18,033 bases of DNA from Methanobacterium sp. (GTDB lineage: Archaea > Methanobacteriota > Methanobacteria > Methanobacteriales > Methanobacteriaceae), in contig JAJFTX010000123.1 of assembly GCA_021372715.1 (NCBI GenBank), positions 1 through 18,033 of the forward strand, given 5' to 3'. The first letter of the stretch is position 1, and each line of letters begins with the position of its first letter. The notes below the pieces were generated by a model. The model worked only from the letters and a program-made list of their open reading frames with translations, searched no databases and was not told the DNA's origin. The position numbers were made by a program, and so were the translations under genes. Shown piece after piece: positions 1-7,892 of the stretch.

Positions 1-784
1 AATTGGATATTTCCCCAATTATATCATCAAAACTCACAAAATCTCCCTTAATAAAATGTGGTATCCTTAAAGAAATCCAGATACGATACAGATCCTTACC
101 TGTATTTTTATCATGACCCATCAGACGGGGTGATTCTTTAACCACACCTCCTAAAACATTTTTAAGTGCATCAGTGAGTTTTCGAGCAGCTTTATATGAT
201 CCCACATAATAATCCACCCCTTCCTTTATCAGGGCTCGCTGTGAAATATAAGCCATTCTATTATCCCTTGATAGATGTTCTAATCGATTTTTTAGTATGC
301 TATCAACATTTTCTATCTCATCCTGGGAAGGATATCTTTCATTAGCTCTTAATTGGATCACTGCTTCGTAGTATCCGGAAGCATATTTACTGCAATCTGG
401 ACAGACACTTCTTTTGACTTTTATATAGGCTGGAAATTCCTGGACAACCTCCTCACCTAAAACCTTTCCCCTTACCGTAACTAGGAAAGTGAAGGTTGAA
501 CCACGTTCATTAATAAGTTCCAATGATAATTTTTCCTGTGATACTGATTCATCCACTTCCACGTGTTCTAGGATGATCTCAGCCAACTGATCTTCCAGGG
601 ATAGATTAGAATCCATCCACTTTGTTTTTTTATGGATAGATCCGCAATGAGTACAAATGGTGAGTTCTATATTATCAGGTATATGAATTAAACTGGTTTT
701 TTCTATAAAACAAGAACTGCATAGGTTTTGGTAAAGTTTTTCATCTGTTTTTCCACATTTGGTGCAGAATGCTTTACCTTTCAT
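1..784 (-). CDS. nmd3: NMD3-family protein (partial, C-terminus off window)
   Basis: I translated this minus-strand frame by hand; it is open from an ATG at 784 to the left edge, about 261 residues. The N-terminus carries paired zinc-binding cysteines (CTKC near residue 7, CSSC near 22, then CTHC near 44) and a later CPDC near residue 127. This arrangement and the following region (EAVIQLRANERYPSQDEIE, then the YYVGSYKAARKL segment) are typical of archaeal homologues of NMD3. The eukaryotic protein is the 60S subunit export adaptor; the archaeal protein is presumed to bind the large ribosomal subunit or act in its maturation, which is inference. A ribosome binding site (GAGAGGT) lies 6 nt before the ATG. 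It is the third gene of the mcm-eif2b-nmd3 series, 92 bp after eif2b. The real C-terminus is not visible. Confidence 0.88.
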   Translation of the reverse strand, partial: MKGKAFCTKCGKTDEKLYQNLCSSCFIEKTSLIHIPDNIELTICTHCGSIHKKTKWMDSNLSLEDQLAEIILEHVEVDESVSQEKLSLELINERGSTFTFLVTVRGKVLGEEVVQEFPAYIKVKRSVCPDCSKYASGYYEAVIQLRANERYPSQDEIENVDSILKNRLEHLSRDNRMAYISQRALIKEGVDYYVGSYKAARKLTDALKNVLGGVVKESPRLMGHDKNTGKDLYRIWISLRIPHFIKGDFVSFDDIIGEISN

Positions 785-849
785 AATATGACCTCTCCCC
801 ATTGAAATTAAATAATATTCCTAAAAAATAGATGTGTTTAAAATATGAT

Positions 850-857
850 AAAAAAAA
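850..857 (-). terminator. Oligo-T stretch after eif2b (weak terminator candidate)
   Basis: On the minus strand the eif2b stop is followed within about 20 nt by eight consecutive T residues. There is no hairpin. Archaeal RNA polymerase can terminate at oligo-T tracts, so this may reduce read-through into nmd3, but the spacer is AT-rich and the call is weak. Confidence 0.3.
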
Positions 858-876
858 TAAATAATCTTTAGGCTGA

Positions 877-1284
877 TTATAGGGTTTTTAAAGGTGCTTT
901 AGCACCACAGGCTTCACATTTCAGGATGAATATGCGGTCTTCTCTTATTATGCGGGTGTCTGGCCGATTGCATTCGTGGCACATAATAAATCTCTTCACA
1001 TAATCATCTATTCTATCGTTTATTAGATAGTGGGTGAATTTTCCCTGCATAATGGCTCTGCTACCTTCCAGGTTCCCGGCTGTTCCCATCTCTCTTAAAA
1101 GGAATTTGAGAATGTGCTGGGGGTCTCGGTTAAGCGCATCTGCAATCTCCGAGAAATTCTGTATAATGGTCCGGTTTCCCTGGATCATAGAGTATGCTTT
1201 GGGTACCTGGAATCTTTTTGTTTCCAGAACTTTTTGGGGCAGTTGATCTATGGCCCGGTCTAATAATTCGTTATAGTCACTCAT
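877..1284 (-). CDS. eif2b: Translation initiation factor aIF2 subunit beta
   Basis: This 135-residue protein has the expected archaeal aIF2-beta length. Its core contains the VPKAYSMIQGNRTIIQNF segment followed by the HILKFLLREMGTAGN helix region, and a C-terminal zinc ribbon with Cys102, Cys105, Cys123 and Cys126 (CHEC...CEAC). It forms the aIF2 heterotrimer with the gamma GTPase and alpha subunits, delivering initiator Met-tRNA to the small ribosomal subunit. A strong ribosome binding site (AAGGAGGATT, plus-strand 1291-1300) precedes the ATG and fixes the start. It lies downstream of mcm on the same strand, but a 277-bp AT-rich spacer suggests its own promoter. No truncation or missing ligand is seen. 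Confidence 0.96.
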   Translation of the reverse strand: MSDYNELLDRAIDQLPQKVLETKRFQVPKAYSMIQGNRTIIQNFSEIADALNRDPQHILKFLLREMGTAGNLEGSRAIMQGKFTHYLINDRIDDYVKRFIMCHECNRPDTRIIREDRIFILKCEACGAKAPLKTL

Positions 1285-1388
1285 GAAAAATCCTCCTTAA
1301 TATAAAAATAAATCTCTGTTAAAAACAGGTGGGAATTTAAATTTATAATATTATTATATGTTATTTTGAATTTTTTTATATATATTAT

Positions 1389-1487
1389 TTATGCAATTCT
1401 AGGATTTTATGAATTTTATTTTTATACATTTCTAAGAATTTATGATTATTATTTTTACGCAAATTTCAGGACTTTAAATCTATTTTA
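1389..1487. repeat. Degenerate 33-bp tandem repeat, three units, in mcm-eif2b spacer
   Basis: Three consecutive units begin at 1389, 1422 and 1455, exactly 33 bp apart. Units 1 and 2 match at 27 of 33 positions by my count. Unit 3 keeps the TTAYGCAA...AGGA core with a one-base shift. A weaker unit may precede at about 1356. All lie in the AT-rich 1285-1561 spacer between mcm and eif2b. AT-rich composition inflates similarity, so only the conserved G/C positions and the fixed period are strong evidence. Function unknown. Confidence 0.5.
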
Positions 1488-1561
1488 TTCATGAAATTAT
1501 AAAAAAATATTTTATAATTAAGTAAAATTCTATTTCATGTAAAATAAAATAGATAGGGGAA

Positions 1562-3580
1562 TTAAACTATTTTATAGTAACCCTGTTTGGGTTCGTATAT
1601 GGTTCCATTCCTCTTTAAGAATCTGATCACTTCTTCGGCTTTTTCTTCGTCCATTTGGAATCTATCTTCCAGTTCATCCATTAACATTTGTTTAGGGGCT
1701 TTTCCACCGAATTCATCTTCTAGTCGCTTGATGGTTGTAACCACATTCCTGAATTTATCCCGATCTGACTTAGGGGTTCTTCCTTCTACCTTATCGATAT
1801 CCACTTTACCAGTTTCTGGATCATATCCGACTTGTTTTAAACATTTCTGCTGTAATAGGATGGCTCTTTTAGCATCATAGTCGGTAACTTCCTGTCCCAA
1901 ACGTATACGGGCACTTGCTTCAGATAATCTAACCAGAGCTTCCAGTTGACGAGCTGTTATAGGTACGGGAGCGTCTTCTTCTTCATCTACTCCTCCTCTC
2001 ATTCCTACATAGAACTCCTGAAGCACCCTCATAGCTTCTTGAGTGAGTTTGGGATGAACTTCTTTTCTAGCATAGGCTATGTATTTACGCAGAAGTTCTG
2101 GGTCTATCTCGAAGGGTATGGATGTGTTTTTATGAATGCGAAGAATATGGCCGGCTAATTTTTTATCCCTTTCTGGATCTGGTTTGTCTTCAATAACAAA
2201 TATCAGATCAAAACGGGATAGTATTGTGGATGGTAGGTTAATCTGTTCGGCGGTTGGTTTGAAACGATCGAATCTGCCGAATTTAGGGTTTGCGGCTGCT
2301 AAAACTGAACATCTGGAGTTTAGAGTGGCCATTATACCTGCTTTGGCAATACTGATGGTCTGTTGTTCCAGGGCTTCATGTATGGCTGATCGGTCTTCTG
2401 GTCGCATTTTATCCAGTTCATCAACGCATACATTACCCCGATCTCCCAGGACTAGGGCTCCTGCTTCCAGTGACCATCCTCCTAGTTCATCTCGCACAGC
2501 TGCAGCTGTAAGACCTACGCCACTGGTACCTTTCCCACTAGTGTATATTCCTCGGGGTGCTAGTTTAGATACGTATTTCAGCATCTGAGATTTTCCTATA
2601 CCGGGATCTCCCACTATGAGGATGTGGATGTCTCCTCTGATCCGGGTTTTATCCTCTAGTAACTTGGCAGAGCCTCCGAAGAGTTGTAGGGCTATGGCTT
2701 CTTTAACTTCTCGATATCCCTGTATGGAGGGTGCTGTGGAATTTATGATTTTATTGTATACATCAGGGTCTGAGGCTAATTTTTTTATTTCTTTCTCATC
2801 CTCAGGGTCTATTTTAAGTTCTTCAAATTCTTGTTCCAGGGGTTCGATGTAGTTTCCGTAGATATAGTTTTTAAAACGTTTGGTTTTTTCATCACGGACT
2901 GTCTTGAGATGTCCAGTTATTCTAACAATATCTCCAGGGGTCAGCTCATCCACTAGGTCGTCTTCCAGCACTATCAGTATTTGCCTGGGTTGTTCTCCTC
3001 CTGATAGATTTTCAAGTGGTTCCTGTAGTTTGGTGGTTTGGGTGTCCATGAATTCAGATTCTTCCTGGAGTAGACGGAATGATCTGCCTCCACATTCTTG
3101 GCATATGGCAGGTTCGCTTATTAGAGTGTTTCTTTGGGGTATTTCATGAAGTCTCATACAACTTCTACATTCAAAAGTAGCATTCATTATTCTGGGACGT
3201 ATTTCATCTGTTTTTCGGACGATGCCATCTACAGCTACGAATTTGCCGATGTATTTACTCCTTAACAATCTTAATGGTATGTTGTTTCTTATGTTTTCAA
3301 ATCGGATGTTTAGATCTGCATTTTTACGCAGGGGGTCTATGTTACGGATTGCTTTTTGCGCTGCCTTAATTACTTCTTCAGGTTTTTCAATTAAAAGATC
3401 GGCCAGGTCTGCATAGAACATCTCCAAATCTGTATAATCTACTACGATGGATCTTTCATCTGGATATTTTTCCAGTGCTTCAAAGACTTTATCTTTATAT
3501 TTATCACTGCTGAAGAAATCTTCAAATTTTGCTACGGATGTTTTGGTTTTGTCTGTAGTTATCTCGGCTGATGTTGGCAT
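1562..3580 (-). CDS. mcm: MCM replicative DNA helicase
   Basis: This 672-residue protein is a minichromosome maintenance ATPase, the hexameric 3'-5' helicase that unwinds DNA at the archaeal replication fork. The N-terminal domain holds a zinc-binding set (Cys138, Cys141, Cys160, Cys163) and an OB fold. The AAA+ core has Walker A GDPGIGKSQ (Lys330), Walker B VCVDELDKM (Asp387-Glu388), sensor 1 around LAAANPKFGRFD, and the arginine finger SRFD (Arg456). A C-terminal winged helix occupies about the last 80 residues. Length fits the archaeal family and no intein interrupts the ATPase motifs, which are frequent insertion points. The ATG has a ribosome binding site (AAGGGAGAA) about 8 nt upstream. 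It is the first gene of the leftward mcm-eif2b-nmd3 series. The upstream spacer (3581-3833) is AT-rich and contains an inverted repeat. Confidence 0.98.
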   Translation of the reverse strand: MPTSAEITTDKTKTSVAKFEDFFSSDKYKDKVFEALEKYPDERSIVVDYTDLEMFYADLADLLIEKPEEVIKAAQKAIRNIDPLRKNADLNIRFENIRNNIPLRLLRSKYIGKFVAVDGIVRKTDEIRPRIMNATFECRSCMRLHEIPQRNTLISEPAICQECGGRSFRLLQEESEFMDTQTTKLQEPLENLSGGEQPRQILIVLEDDLVDELTPGDIVRITGHLKTVRDEKTKRFKNYIYGNYIEPLEQEFEELKIDPEDEKEIKKLASDPDVYNKIINSTAPSIQGYREVKEAIALQLFGGSAKLLEDKTRIRGDIHILIVGDPGIGKSQMLKYVSKLAPRGIYTSGKGTSGVGLTAAAVRDELGGWSLEAGALVLGDRGNVCVDELDKMRPEDRSAIHEALEQQTISIAKAGIMATLNSRCSVLAAANPKFGRFDRFKPTAEQINLPSTILSRFDLIFVIEDKPDPERDKKLAGHILRIHKNTSIPFEIDPELLRKYIAYARKEVHPKLTQEAMRVLQEFYVGMRGGVDEEEDAPVPITARQLEALVRLSEASARIRLGQEVTDYDAKRAILLQQKCLKQVGYDPETGKVDIDKVEGRTPKSDRDKFRNVVTTIKRLEDEFGGKAPKQMLMDELEDRFQMDEEKAEEVIRFLKRNGTIYEPKQGYYKIV

Positions 3581-3643
3581 TAAAAAAATTCTCCCTTGAT
3601 GATTTTAATGATTTTTTTGATAATTAAATTAATTATATTCATA

Positions 3644-3675
3644 ATAATAATTATATTTTTAGTAATAATTATTAT
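3644..3675. promoter_or_regulatory. 11-bp perfect inverted repeat upstream of mcm
   Basis: ATAATAATTAT (3644-3654) and its reverse complement (3665-3675) flank a 10-nt loop. It sits 64-95 bp upstream of the mcm start, in the spacer shared with the divergent gene at 3834. It could be a regulator site or a transcript hairpin, but the arms are pure A/T, so chance is a serious alternative. No replication-origin boxes are evident in this 253-bp spacer. Confidence 0.3.
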
Positions 3676-3805
3676 GTATAAACTCATGGATTGACACTAG
3701 AAATATAATTTTTTAACTGGATATATTTTTCAAACCAAAATTGTAGATAAATATATTACTAAAATCGATGATATAACTAGGTGTTATTAAGAATTAATTT
3801 TATAG

Positions 3806-3813
3806 TTTATATA
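3806..3813 (+). promoter_or_regulatory. TATA box for the coiled-coil membrane protein gene
   Basis: TTTATATA is centred about 25 bp before the GTG at 3834. That is the usual archaeal TATA-to-start distance, so transcription would begin at or within a base or two of the start codon, giving a leaderless mRNA. No ribosome binding site precedes the GTG, which fits. Confidence 0.5.
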
Positions 3814-3833
3814 TTACATTAACATATTATAAT

Positions 3834-4301
3834 GTGTTTAACATAATAGCTAGAGGCATAAAATTGAGAAGATCACGATTAAATTTATTTAAAGCAACAT
3901 CCATGACCATTTCTCTTTTGGGAATAATAATGGTGGTGGTTACCATTGGAGTTTTGGGTTATTTGGCTTTTGAAGCTTTATCATCCACAATATCCACCGA
4001 TGTAGGTTATGGTAATTCCTATGATAAACTTGCCACATTAAAAACTGACTATAATGCACTTAGCAGTCAGTATGATCAATATAAGTTGACTATTGATGAT
4101 GTAAGTAATCAGAATGCAACAGCAGACTATGATAAAGCACACATCGAACTTATAAGGGCCCAATCTGATATATCTGATGCAGAAAGCGCTATGGCAGCTA
4201 AGAAATCGCCTGAAGAGGTTCAGAAAAGGATTGAGATTGCTCAACAACAATTGGTTAAAGCCAGTCAGGCCCTAAAGGATTTACAGGCCAAATATGGTTA
4301 A
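3834..4301 (+). CDS. Small membrane-anchored coiled-coil protein, unknown function
   Basis: I do not recognise this 155-residue protein. It has a positively charged N-terminus (KLRRSRLNLFK), one transmembrane segment at about residues 24-48, then a polar region (about 60-155) rich in Ala, Gln, Lys, Asp and Glu that looks like one or two long helices forming a coiled coil. The positive-inside rule puts the coiled coil outside the membrane. One N-glycosylation sequon, Asn94-Ala-Thr, lies in that outer part and could be an AglB substrate. The start is a GTG without a ribosome binding site, correctly placed for leaderless expression from the TATA box at 3806. An alternative ATG at 3903 would begin inside the membrane segment and lacks a binding site. 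Its stop is only 5 bp from the stop of the convergent rlmE-like gene. Possible roles are envelope organisation or a scaffold, which is speculation. Confidence 0.72.
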   Translation: MFNIIARGIKLRRSRLNLFKATSMTISLLGIIMVVVTIGVLGYLAFEALSSTISTDVGYGNSYDKLATLKTDYNALSSQYDQYKLTIDDVSNQNATADYDKAHIELIRAQSDISDAESAMAAKKSPEEVQKRIEIAQQQLVKASQALKDLQAKYG

Positions 4302-4306
4302 TATAA

Positions 4307-4912
4307 CTATTTTTTATTTTTAGCAACCACATACATCTCTACACTTTTCTTACGTGAAGAAGGTGGTTTGGTGCTTTTAACAGTTTTAAAATCTTTTTTA
4401 ATGTTTTTTAGAATATTTTCAAATTCTTCACCCTGAAAAACTTTTATAACTAAACTTCCCCGGGGTTTTAGTATATCTCGGGCTATTTTAAGAGCATTTT
4501 CTACCAAATCCAGGGCTTTGATTTGATCCACATCTTTTATACCGGTGAGTCTAGGTGAAGCATCAGAAAGAATGACATCTGCTTGGCTACCAGTGACTTT
4601 TATTATCTTTTTTATTGTTTCTTCTTGGGTGAAATCCCCTATTATACCCAGAAAGTTACTCTGCTCCATGGATTTGATCCTCTGCAGATCAACTCCCACA
4701 ACCAATCCATCTCCTCCAGTCTTCTCCAAGGCAACCTGAGACCAACCACCAGGAGCGGCTCCTAAATCAACTATAATATCTCCTTGTTTGATAATTTTAT
4801 ATTTATTATCTAGTTGAAGTAGTTTATAAGACGCACGGGAGTGATAACTCTCTTTTTTGGCTTGTTTATAATAGGGTTCCTGTTTTCTTTCTTTATTCCA
4901 TTTTTTACTCAT
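4307..4912 (-). CDS. rlmE: FtsJ/RlmE-type rRNA 2'-O-ribose methyltransferase
   Basis: This 201-residue protein is a Rossmann-fold SAM methyltransferase of the FtsJ family. The SAM-binding motif DLGAAPGGWS starts at Asp49, and the K-D-K-E catalytic tetrad is visible as Lys30 (RASYKL), Asp117 (LSDASP), Lys157 (VIKVFQG) and Glu192 (SVEMY). E. coli RlmE methylates U2552 in the 23S rRNA A-loop; the archaeal enzyme is expected to modify the equivalent position, but FtsJ relatives also modify tRNA, so the substrate is inferred. Its ATG overlaps the end of the upstream phosphodiesterase gene by 8 bp, indicating a two-gene operon with translational coupling. Length is normal and it lacks extra RNA-binding domains. 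Confidence 0.93.
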   Translation of the reverse strand: MSKKWNKERKQEPYYKQAKKESYHSRASYKLLQLDNKYKIIKQGDIIVDLGAAPGGWSQVALEKTGGDGLVVGVDLQRIKSMEQSNFLGIIGDFTQEETIKKIIKVTGSQADVILSDASPRLTGIKDVDQIKALDLVENALKIARDILKPRGSLVIKVFQGEEFENILKNIKKDFKTVKSTKPPSSRKKSVEMYVVAKNKK

Positions 4913-5438
4913 CAGTACCAGGTCCTTTGAAATTTAGAATCTTGCAGACAGGATCTCCTATTTTAATTATTCTACTCTCCATGGTGTTATCTTTAAGTTC
5001 AAGAATCATAACTGTGGGGTCAGACATCCTAGGCACAGTAGGGCTTCCGGGATTCAATAAAACAATATCATTTAATTCTTTCATAAAAGCCCAGTGGGTA
5101 TGTCCTGTTATTAATACATCCACACCCAGTTCTTGGGCAATGTATTTAAGTTGTTGGGTATCACCACGAGGATACACTTCCCCATGATTAAGACCAATTT
5201 TGATGCCTTCAACATTTATTATATCATTTTTTGGTAAATTTGTGCCATAATAATAATCCATATTTCCCTGGACACACCGAGTAGGGGCCAGATTCTCCAA
5301 TTGTTTACGGACATCAACGGATACCAGATCTCCAGCATGTAAAATTAAATCTACCTCTTTAAATAATTCAAAAACCGTATCTGGAATTTTATTAGCTCTT
5401 TCAGGTATATGGGTGTCTGATATTACTCCTATCAACAT
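4905..5438 (-). CDS. YfcE/MJ0936-family metallophosphoesterase (phosphodiesterase)
   Basis: The 177-residue protein is a compact calcineurin-like phosphoesterase. The dinuclear metal ligands are visible in order: Asp8 and His10 (SDTHIP), Asp37 (HAGD), Asn59 (GNMDY), His85 (LNHGE), and His113/His115 (GHTHW). The family includes E. coli YfcE and the structurally studied M. jannaschii MJ0936, which hydrolyse artificial bis-phosphodiester substrates; the natural substrate is unknown. A ribosome binding site (TAGGAG, minus strand near 5446-5452) precedes the ATG. It is first in an operon with the rlmE-like gene (8-bp overlap), which may hint at an RNA- or nucleotide-related role, though this is only inferred from position. 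It diverges from topA across a 205-bp spacer. Confidence 0.92.
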   Translation of the reverse strand: MLIGVISDTHIPERANKIPDTVFELFKEVDLILHAGDLVSVDVRKQLENLAPTRCVQGNMDYYYGTNLPKNDIINVEGIKIGLNHGEVYPRGDTQQLKYIAQELGVDVLITGHTHWAFMKELNDIVLLNPGSPTVPRMSDPTVMILELKDNTMESRIIKIGDPVCKILNFKGPGTDE

Positions 5439-5549
5439 CTATTCGCTCCTACCTACTTTGATTACAATTCTTAAATTAATATTGTTTATTAATCAATTTC
5501 AAGCTTTTATAGGTTAATTTAATATAAATTTTTTTTAGTACATACATAC

Positions 5550-5557
5550 TTTATATA
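5550..5557 (+). promoter_or_regulatory. TATA box for topA
   Basis: TTTATATA in the divergent spacer predicts a transcription start near 5580 and a leader of about 60 nt before the topA ATG at 5644. The opposite strand has a weaker TATA-like CTATAAAAG (about 5504-5512) suited to the phosphodiesterase gene. Confidence 0.5.
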
Positions 5558-5634
5558 CCATCGTTGATAATATTTTTAAGATTATAAAAGTATCAATTTT
5601 TTCCAAACTTATACGATCCAAGTTAATTAATTGA

Positions 5635-5639
5635 GTGAT
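5635..5639 (+). promoter_or_regulatory. topA: Ribosome binding site that decides the topA start
   Basis: GTGAT, within GAGTGAT and complementary to the archaeal 16S tail (GGAGGTGATC type), lies 4 nt before ATG 5644. The in-frame GTG at 5635 is therefore better read as part of the binding site than as a start codon. The resulting N-terminus MHEVIICEKPKASEKI also matches what I recall of archaeal TopA proteins. Confidence 0.6.
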
Positions 5640-5643
5640 TATC

Positions 5644-7761
5644 ATGCATGAGGTCATTATATGCGAGAAACCAAAGGCATCTGAGAAGATATCAACAGCT
5701 CTTCCTGGTAGTGTGGTTAAGAAGAACTATAAAAGAGTTCCCTATTATGAAGTAGAAGATAATGGTAAAAAAACAACAGTACTAGCTGCAGTTGGGCATT
5801 TATATTCATTAGCACCTAAAAACAGGAAGAAGAAAAAATTTGACTTAGAATGGGTGCCTCTTTATGAAAAGGATAAAACAAAAAAATACACTAAAAATTA
5901 TGTAGATGCCATTAAAAAGCTTTCTAAAGATGCTGATAGATTTATACATGCCTGTGATTATGATATAGAGGGAACCCTTATAGGATATAATGCTTTAAAA
6001 TATGCCTGTGGTCCTGAAAGTTTGGATAAAACGGTGAGAATGAAATTCTCCACCCTGACCGATGAAGATATATTAGAAGCCTATGATAACCCCATATCTC
6101 TGGATATCAGCCAGGTTGATAGTGGAATCGCACGTCATGTTCTTGATTTTCTATTCGGAGTTAATATATCAAAATACCTTACTGATGCAGTGATGAAATC
6201 GACTCAGAGATATATACAGCTCTCTGCTGGTCGAGTGCAAACACCAACACTTTCCATACTGGTTAATCGGGAAAAAGAGATAAATGAATTCATACCAGAG
6301 CCCTACTGGCTTATTAAAGCCTATTTGGGGGGTGAAATAACTGCTGATCATAAGAAAGGTAAGATATTTGAAAGATCAGATGTTGAAAAAATTTTGGCAG
6401 ATTGCCAGAATAAAGATGCATTGGTAACGAAAATAGCCCTTAGAAAGTCCAAGAAAATTCCCCCATTTCCCTTTGATCTAGGATCTTTACAATCAGAAGC
6501 TTATTCTCTATTTGGTTTCAGTCCTAAGAAAACTCAGCAAATTGCTCAAAATTTATATGCGGAGGGTTATACATCCTATCCCCGTACATCCTCCCAGAAA
6601 TTACCAAAAAGCATTGGTTATGAAAAAATATTGAAGAAGCTCAGCAATAATGCAGCTTATAGAAAAGCCATATCTAAACTAAAAAAACCTTATAAACCCC
6701 GAGAAGGTAAAAAAACGGATGAAGCACATCCATCCATACATCCTACTGGGATAATACCTAAAAAATTAGGTAGAGATTATCAGAAACTCTACGAACTTAT
6801 TGTTTTTAGATTCATCAGTGTTTTTGGTGAAGATGCGTTAGTAGAGAGTATGAAGACAGATTTATCCATAGGTAAACAAATATTCACATTCACCCGAAAG
6901 AGAACAGCGAAATTAGGTTGGCAAGAACAGTATCCATATAGAAGCGTGGAAAATGATGAATTCCCTACCATAAAAGAAGGTGACAATTTAAAGGGAGATG
7001 TCAAAGATGAAGAGAAACATACCAAACCTCCTGCAAGATATAATCAGGCGTCTTTGATTAGAGAGTTGGAAAAAAAAGGTCTGGGAACCAAATCAACCCG
7101 GGCAAATATCATATCTATCCTTTACGATAGAAAGTATGTGGAAGGTAAGAAAATTAAGGTTAATGTATTGGGAGAACAGCTCATAGACACATTGGTAAAG
7201 TATTCCCAGAAAATAACCAGCGAAGAACTTACCAGAGAATTTGAAACTAAACTTGAAGATATTCAGAAGGGTAAAACCCTGAAAGAAAAGATAATAGAAG
7301 AAGCAAAAATTGAAATAGATTCTATACTGGATGATATTGAGAATAACAAACTAGTAATCGGTGAAGAATTATATAAGGCTTATCGGGAAAGCATGATCGT
7401 AGGGGAATGTAAATGTGGTAAAAATCTAATTTTAATAAGTTCACCCCGTGGAAATCCCTTTGTAGGATGTTCAGGATATCCTGAATGTAAATCAACTTAT
7501 TCACTCCCTAGAGGGGCTATTATACTAAAAACAAAATGTGAAAAATGTGGTCTGCCTTTAATATCTTTCGGAAAACCAAGACAGAGGGCCTGTCTTGATC
7601 CCAAGTGTGGTAAAGAGGGTAAAGAACCATCAAACGAAGTAGTTGGTGAATGCCCTGATTGTGGTAACCAATTAATTAAAAGATCTGGTCGTTACGGGGA
7701 ATTCATTGGTTGTAAAGGGTTTCCCAAATGTCGTTTTACCAAATCCATTGAAGAGAACTAA
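5644..7761 (+). CDS. topA: DNA topoisomerase I (type IA)
   Basis: The 705-residue enzyme relaxes negative supercoils by cutting one strand. The Toprim domain shows Glu8 (ICEKPKAS) and the Asp105-x-Asp107 pair (CDYDIEG). The catalytic tyrosine is Tyr312 in YTSYPRTSS. The DEAHPSIHPTG and TKSTRANII segments are further type IA hallmarks. The C-terminus (about residues 585-705) has three zinc ribbons: CKCG...CSGYPEC, CEKCG...CLDPKC and CPDCG...CKGFPKC, all with complete cysteine sets. It is an ordinary topoisomerase, not reverse gyrase (no N-terminal helicase). I start at ATG 5644 rather than the in-frame GTG at 5635, which belongs to the ribosome binding site. aglB follows after 131 bp with its own promoter-like sequence. 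Confidence 0.96.
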   Translation: MHEVIICEKPKASEKISTALPGSVVKKNYKRVPYYEVEDNGKKTTVLAAVGHLYSLAPKNRKKKKFDLEWVPLYEKDKTKKYTKNYVDAIKKLSKDADRFIHACDYDIEGTLIGYNALKYACGPESLDKTVRMKFSTLTDEDILEAYDNPISLDISQVDSGIARHVLDFLFGVNISKYLTDAVMKSTQRYIQLSAGRVQTPTLSILVNREKEINEFIPEPYWLIKAYLGGEITADHKKGKIFERSDVEKILADCQNKDALVTKIALRKSKKIPPFPFDLGSLQSEAYSLFGFSPKKTQQIAQNLYAEGYTSYPRTSSQKLPKSIGYEKILKKLSNNAAYRKAISKLKKPYKPREGKKTDEAHPSIHPTGIIPKKLGRDYQKLYELIVFRFISVFGEDALVESMKTDLSIGKQIFTFTRKRTAKLGWQEQYPYRSVENDEFPTIKEGDNLKGDVKDEEKHTKPPARYNQASLIRELEKKGLGTKSTRANIISILYDRKYVEGKKIKVNVLGEQLIDTLVKYSQKITSEELTREFETKLEDIQKGKTLKEKIIEEAKIEIDSILDDIENNKLVIGEELYKAYRESMIVGECKCGKNLILISSPRGNPFVGCSGYPECKSTYSLPRGAIILKTKCEKCGLPLISFGKPRQRACLDPKCGKEGKEPSNEVVGECPDCGNQLIKRSGRYGEFIGCKGFPKCRFTKSIEEN

Positions 7762-7842
7762 CGAAAAATATTAATTTAAATTTATTATGGCATTAATTGG
7801 GCAAATTCATAAGTATCAGTTTGTTATTAGTAATAATCAAAT

Positions 7843-7858
7843 GATATATCTTTAAATA
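7843..7858 (+). promoter_or_regulatory. TATA-like element upstream of aglB
   Basis: GATATATCTTTAAATA lies 35-50 bp before the aglB ATG and would place a transcription start roughly at 7875-7884, close to the GAGG ribosome binding site just before ATG 7893. The AT-rich context makes the exact box uncertain. Confidence 0.35.
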
Positions 7859-7892
7859 ATCACTGTGTATAATTTTAATCTGAGGCATATTC

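Noticed and set aside
1389..1487. CRISPR array
   Set aside because: Period of 33 bp leaves no spacers between units, the units are degenerate and A/T-rich, and no cas gene is present.
2136..2588. 150-residue plus-strand open frame inside mcm
   Set aside because: It is antisense to the conserved AAA+ core of mcm; its serine-rich composition reflects reverse reading of the helicase codons, and it has no ribosome binding site.
1562..3580. Intein in MCM
   Set aside because: Walker A, Walker B and arginine-finger regions are continuous and total length (672 residues) fits an uninterrupted MCM.
3581..3833. Replication origin next to mcm
   Set aside because: Although A/T-rich and with an inverted repeat, no repeated origin recognition boxes with G-runs are seen and no orc1/cdc6 gene is in the window.
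5635..5643. GTG at 5635 as topA start
   Set aside because: The GTG is part of the GTGAT ribosome binding site 4 nt before ATG 5644, and the shorter protein has the typical TopA N-terminus.
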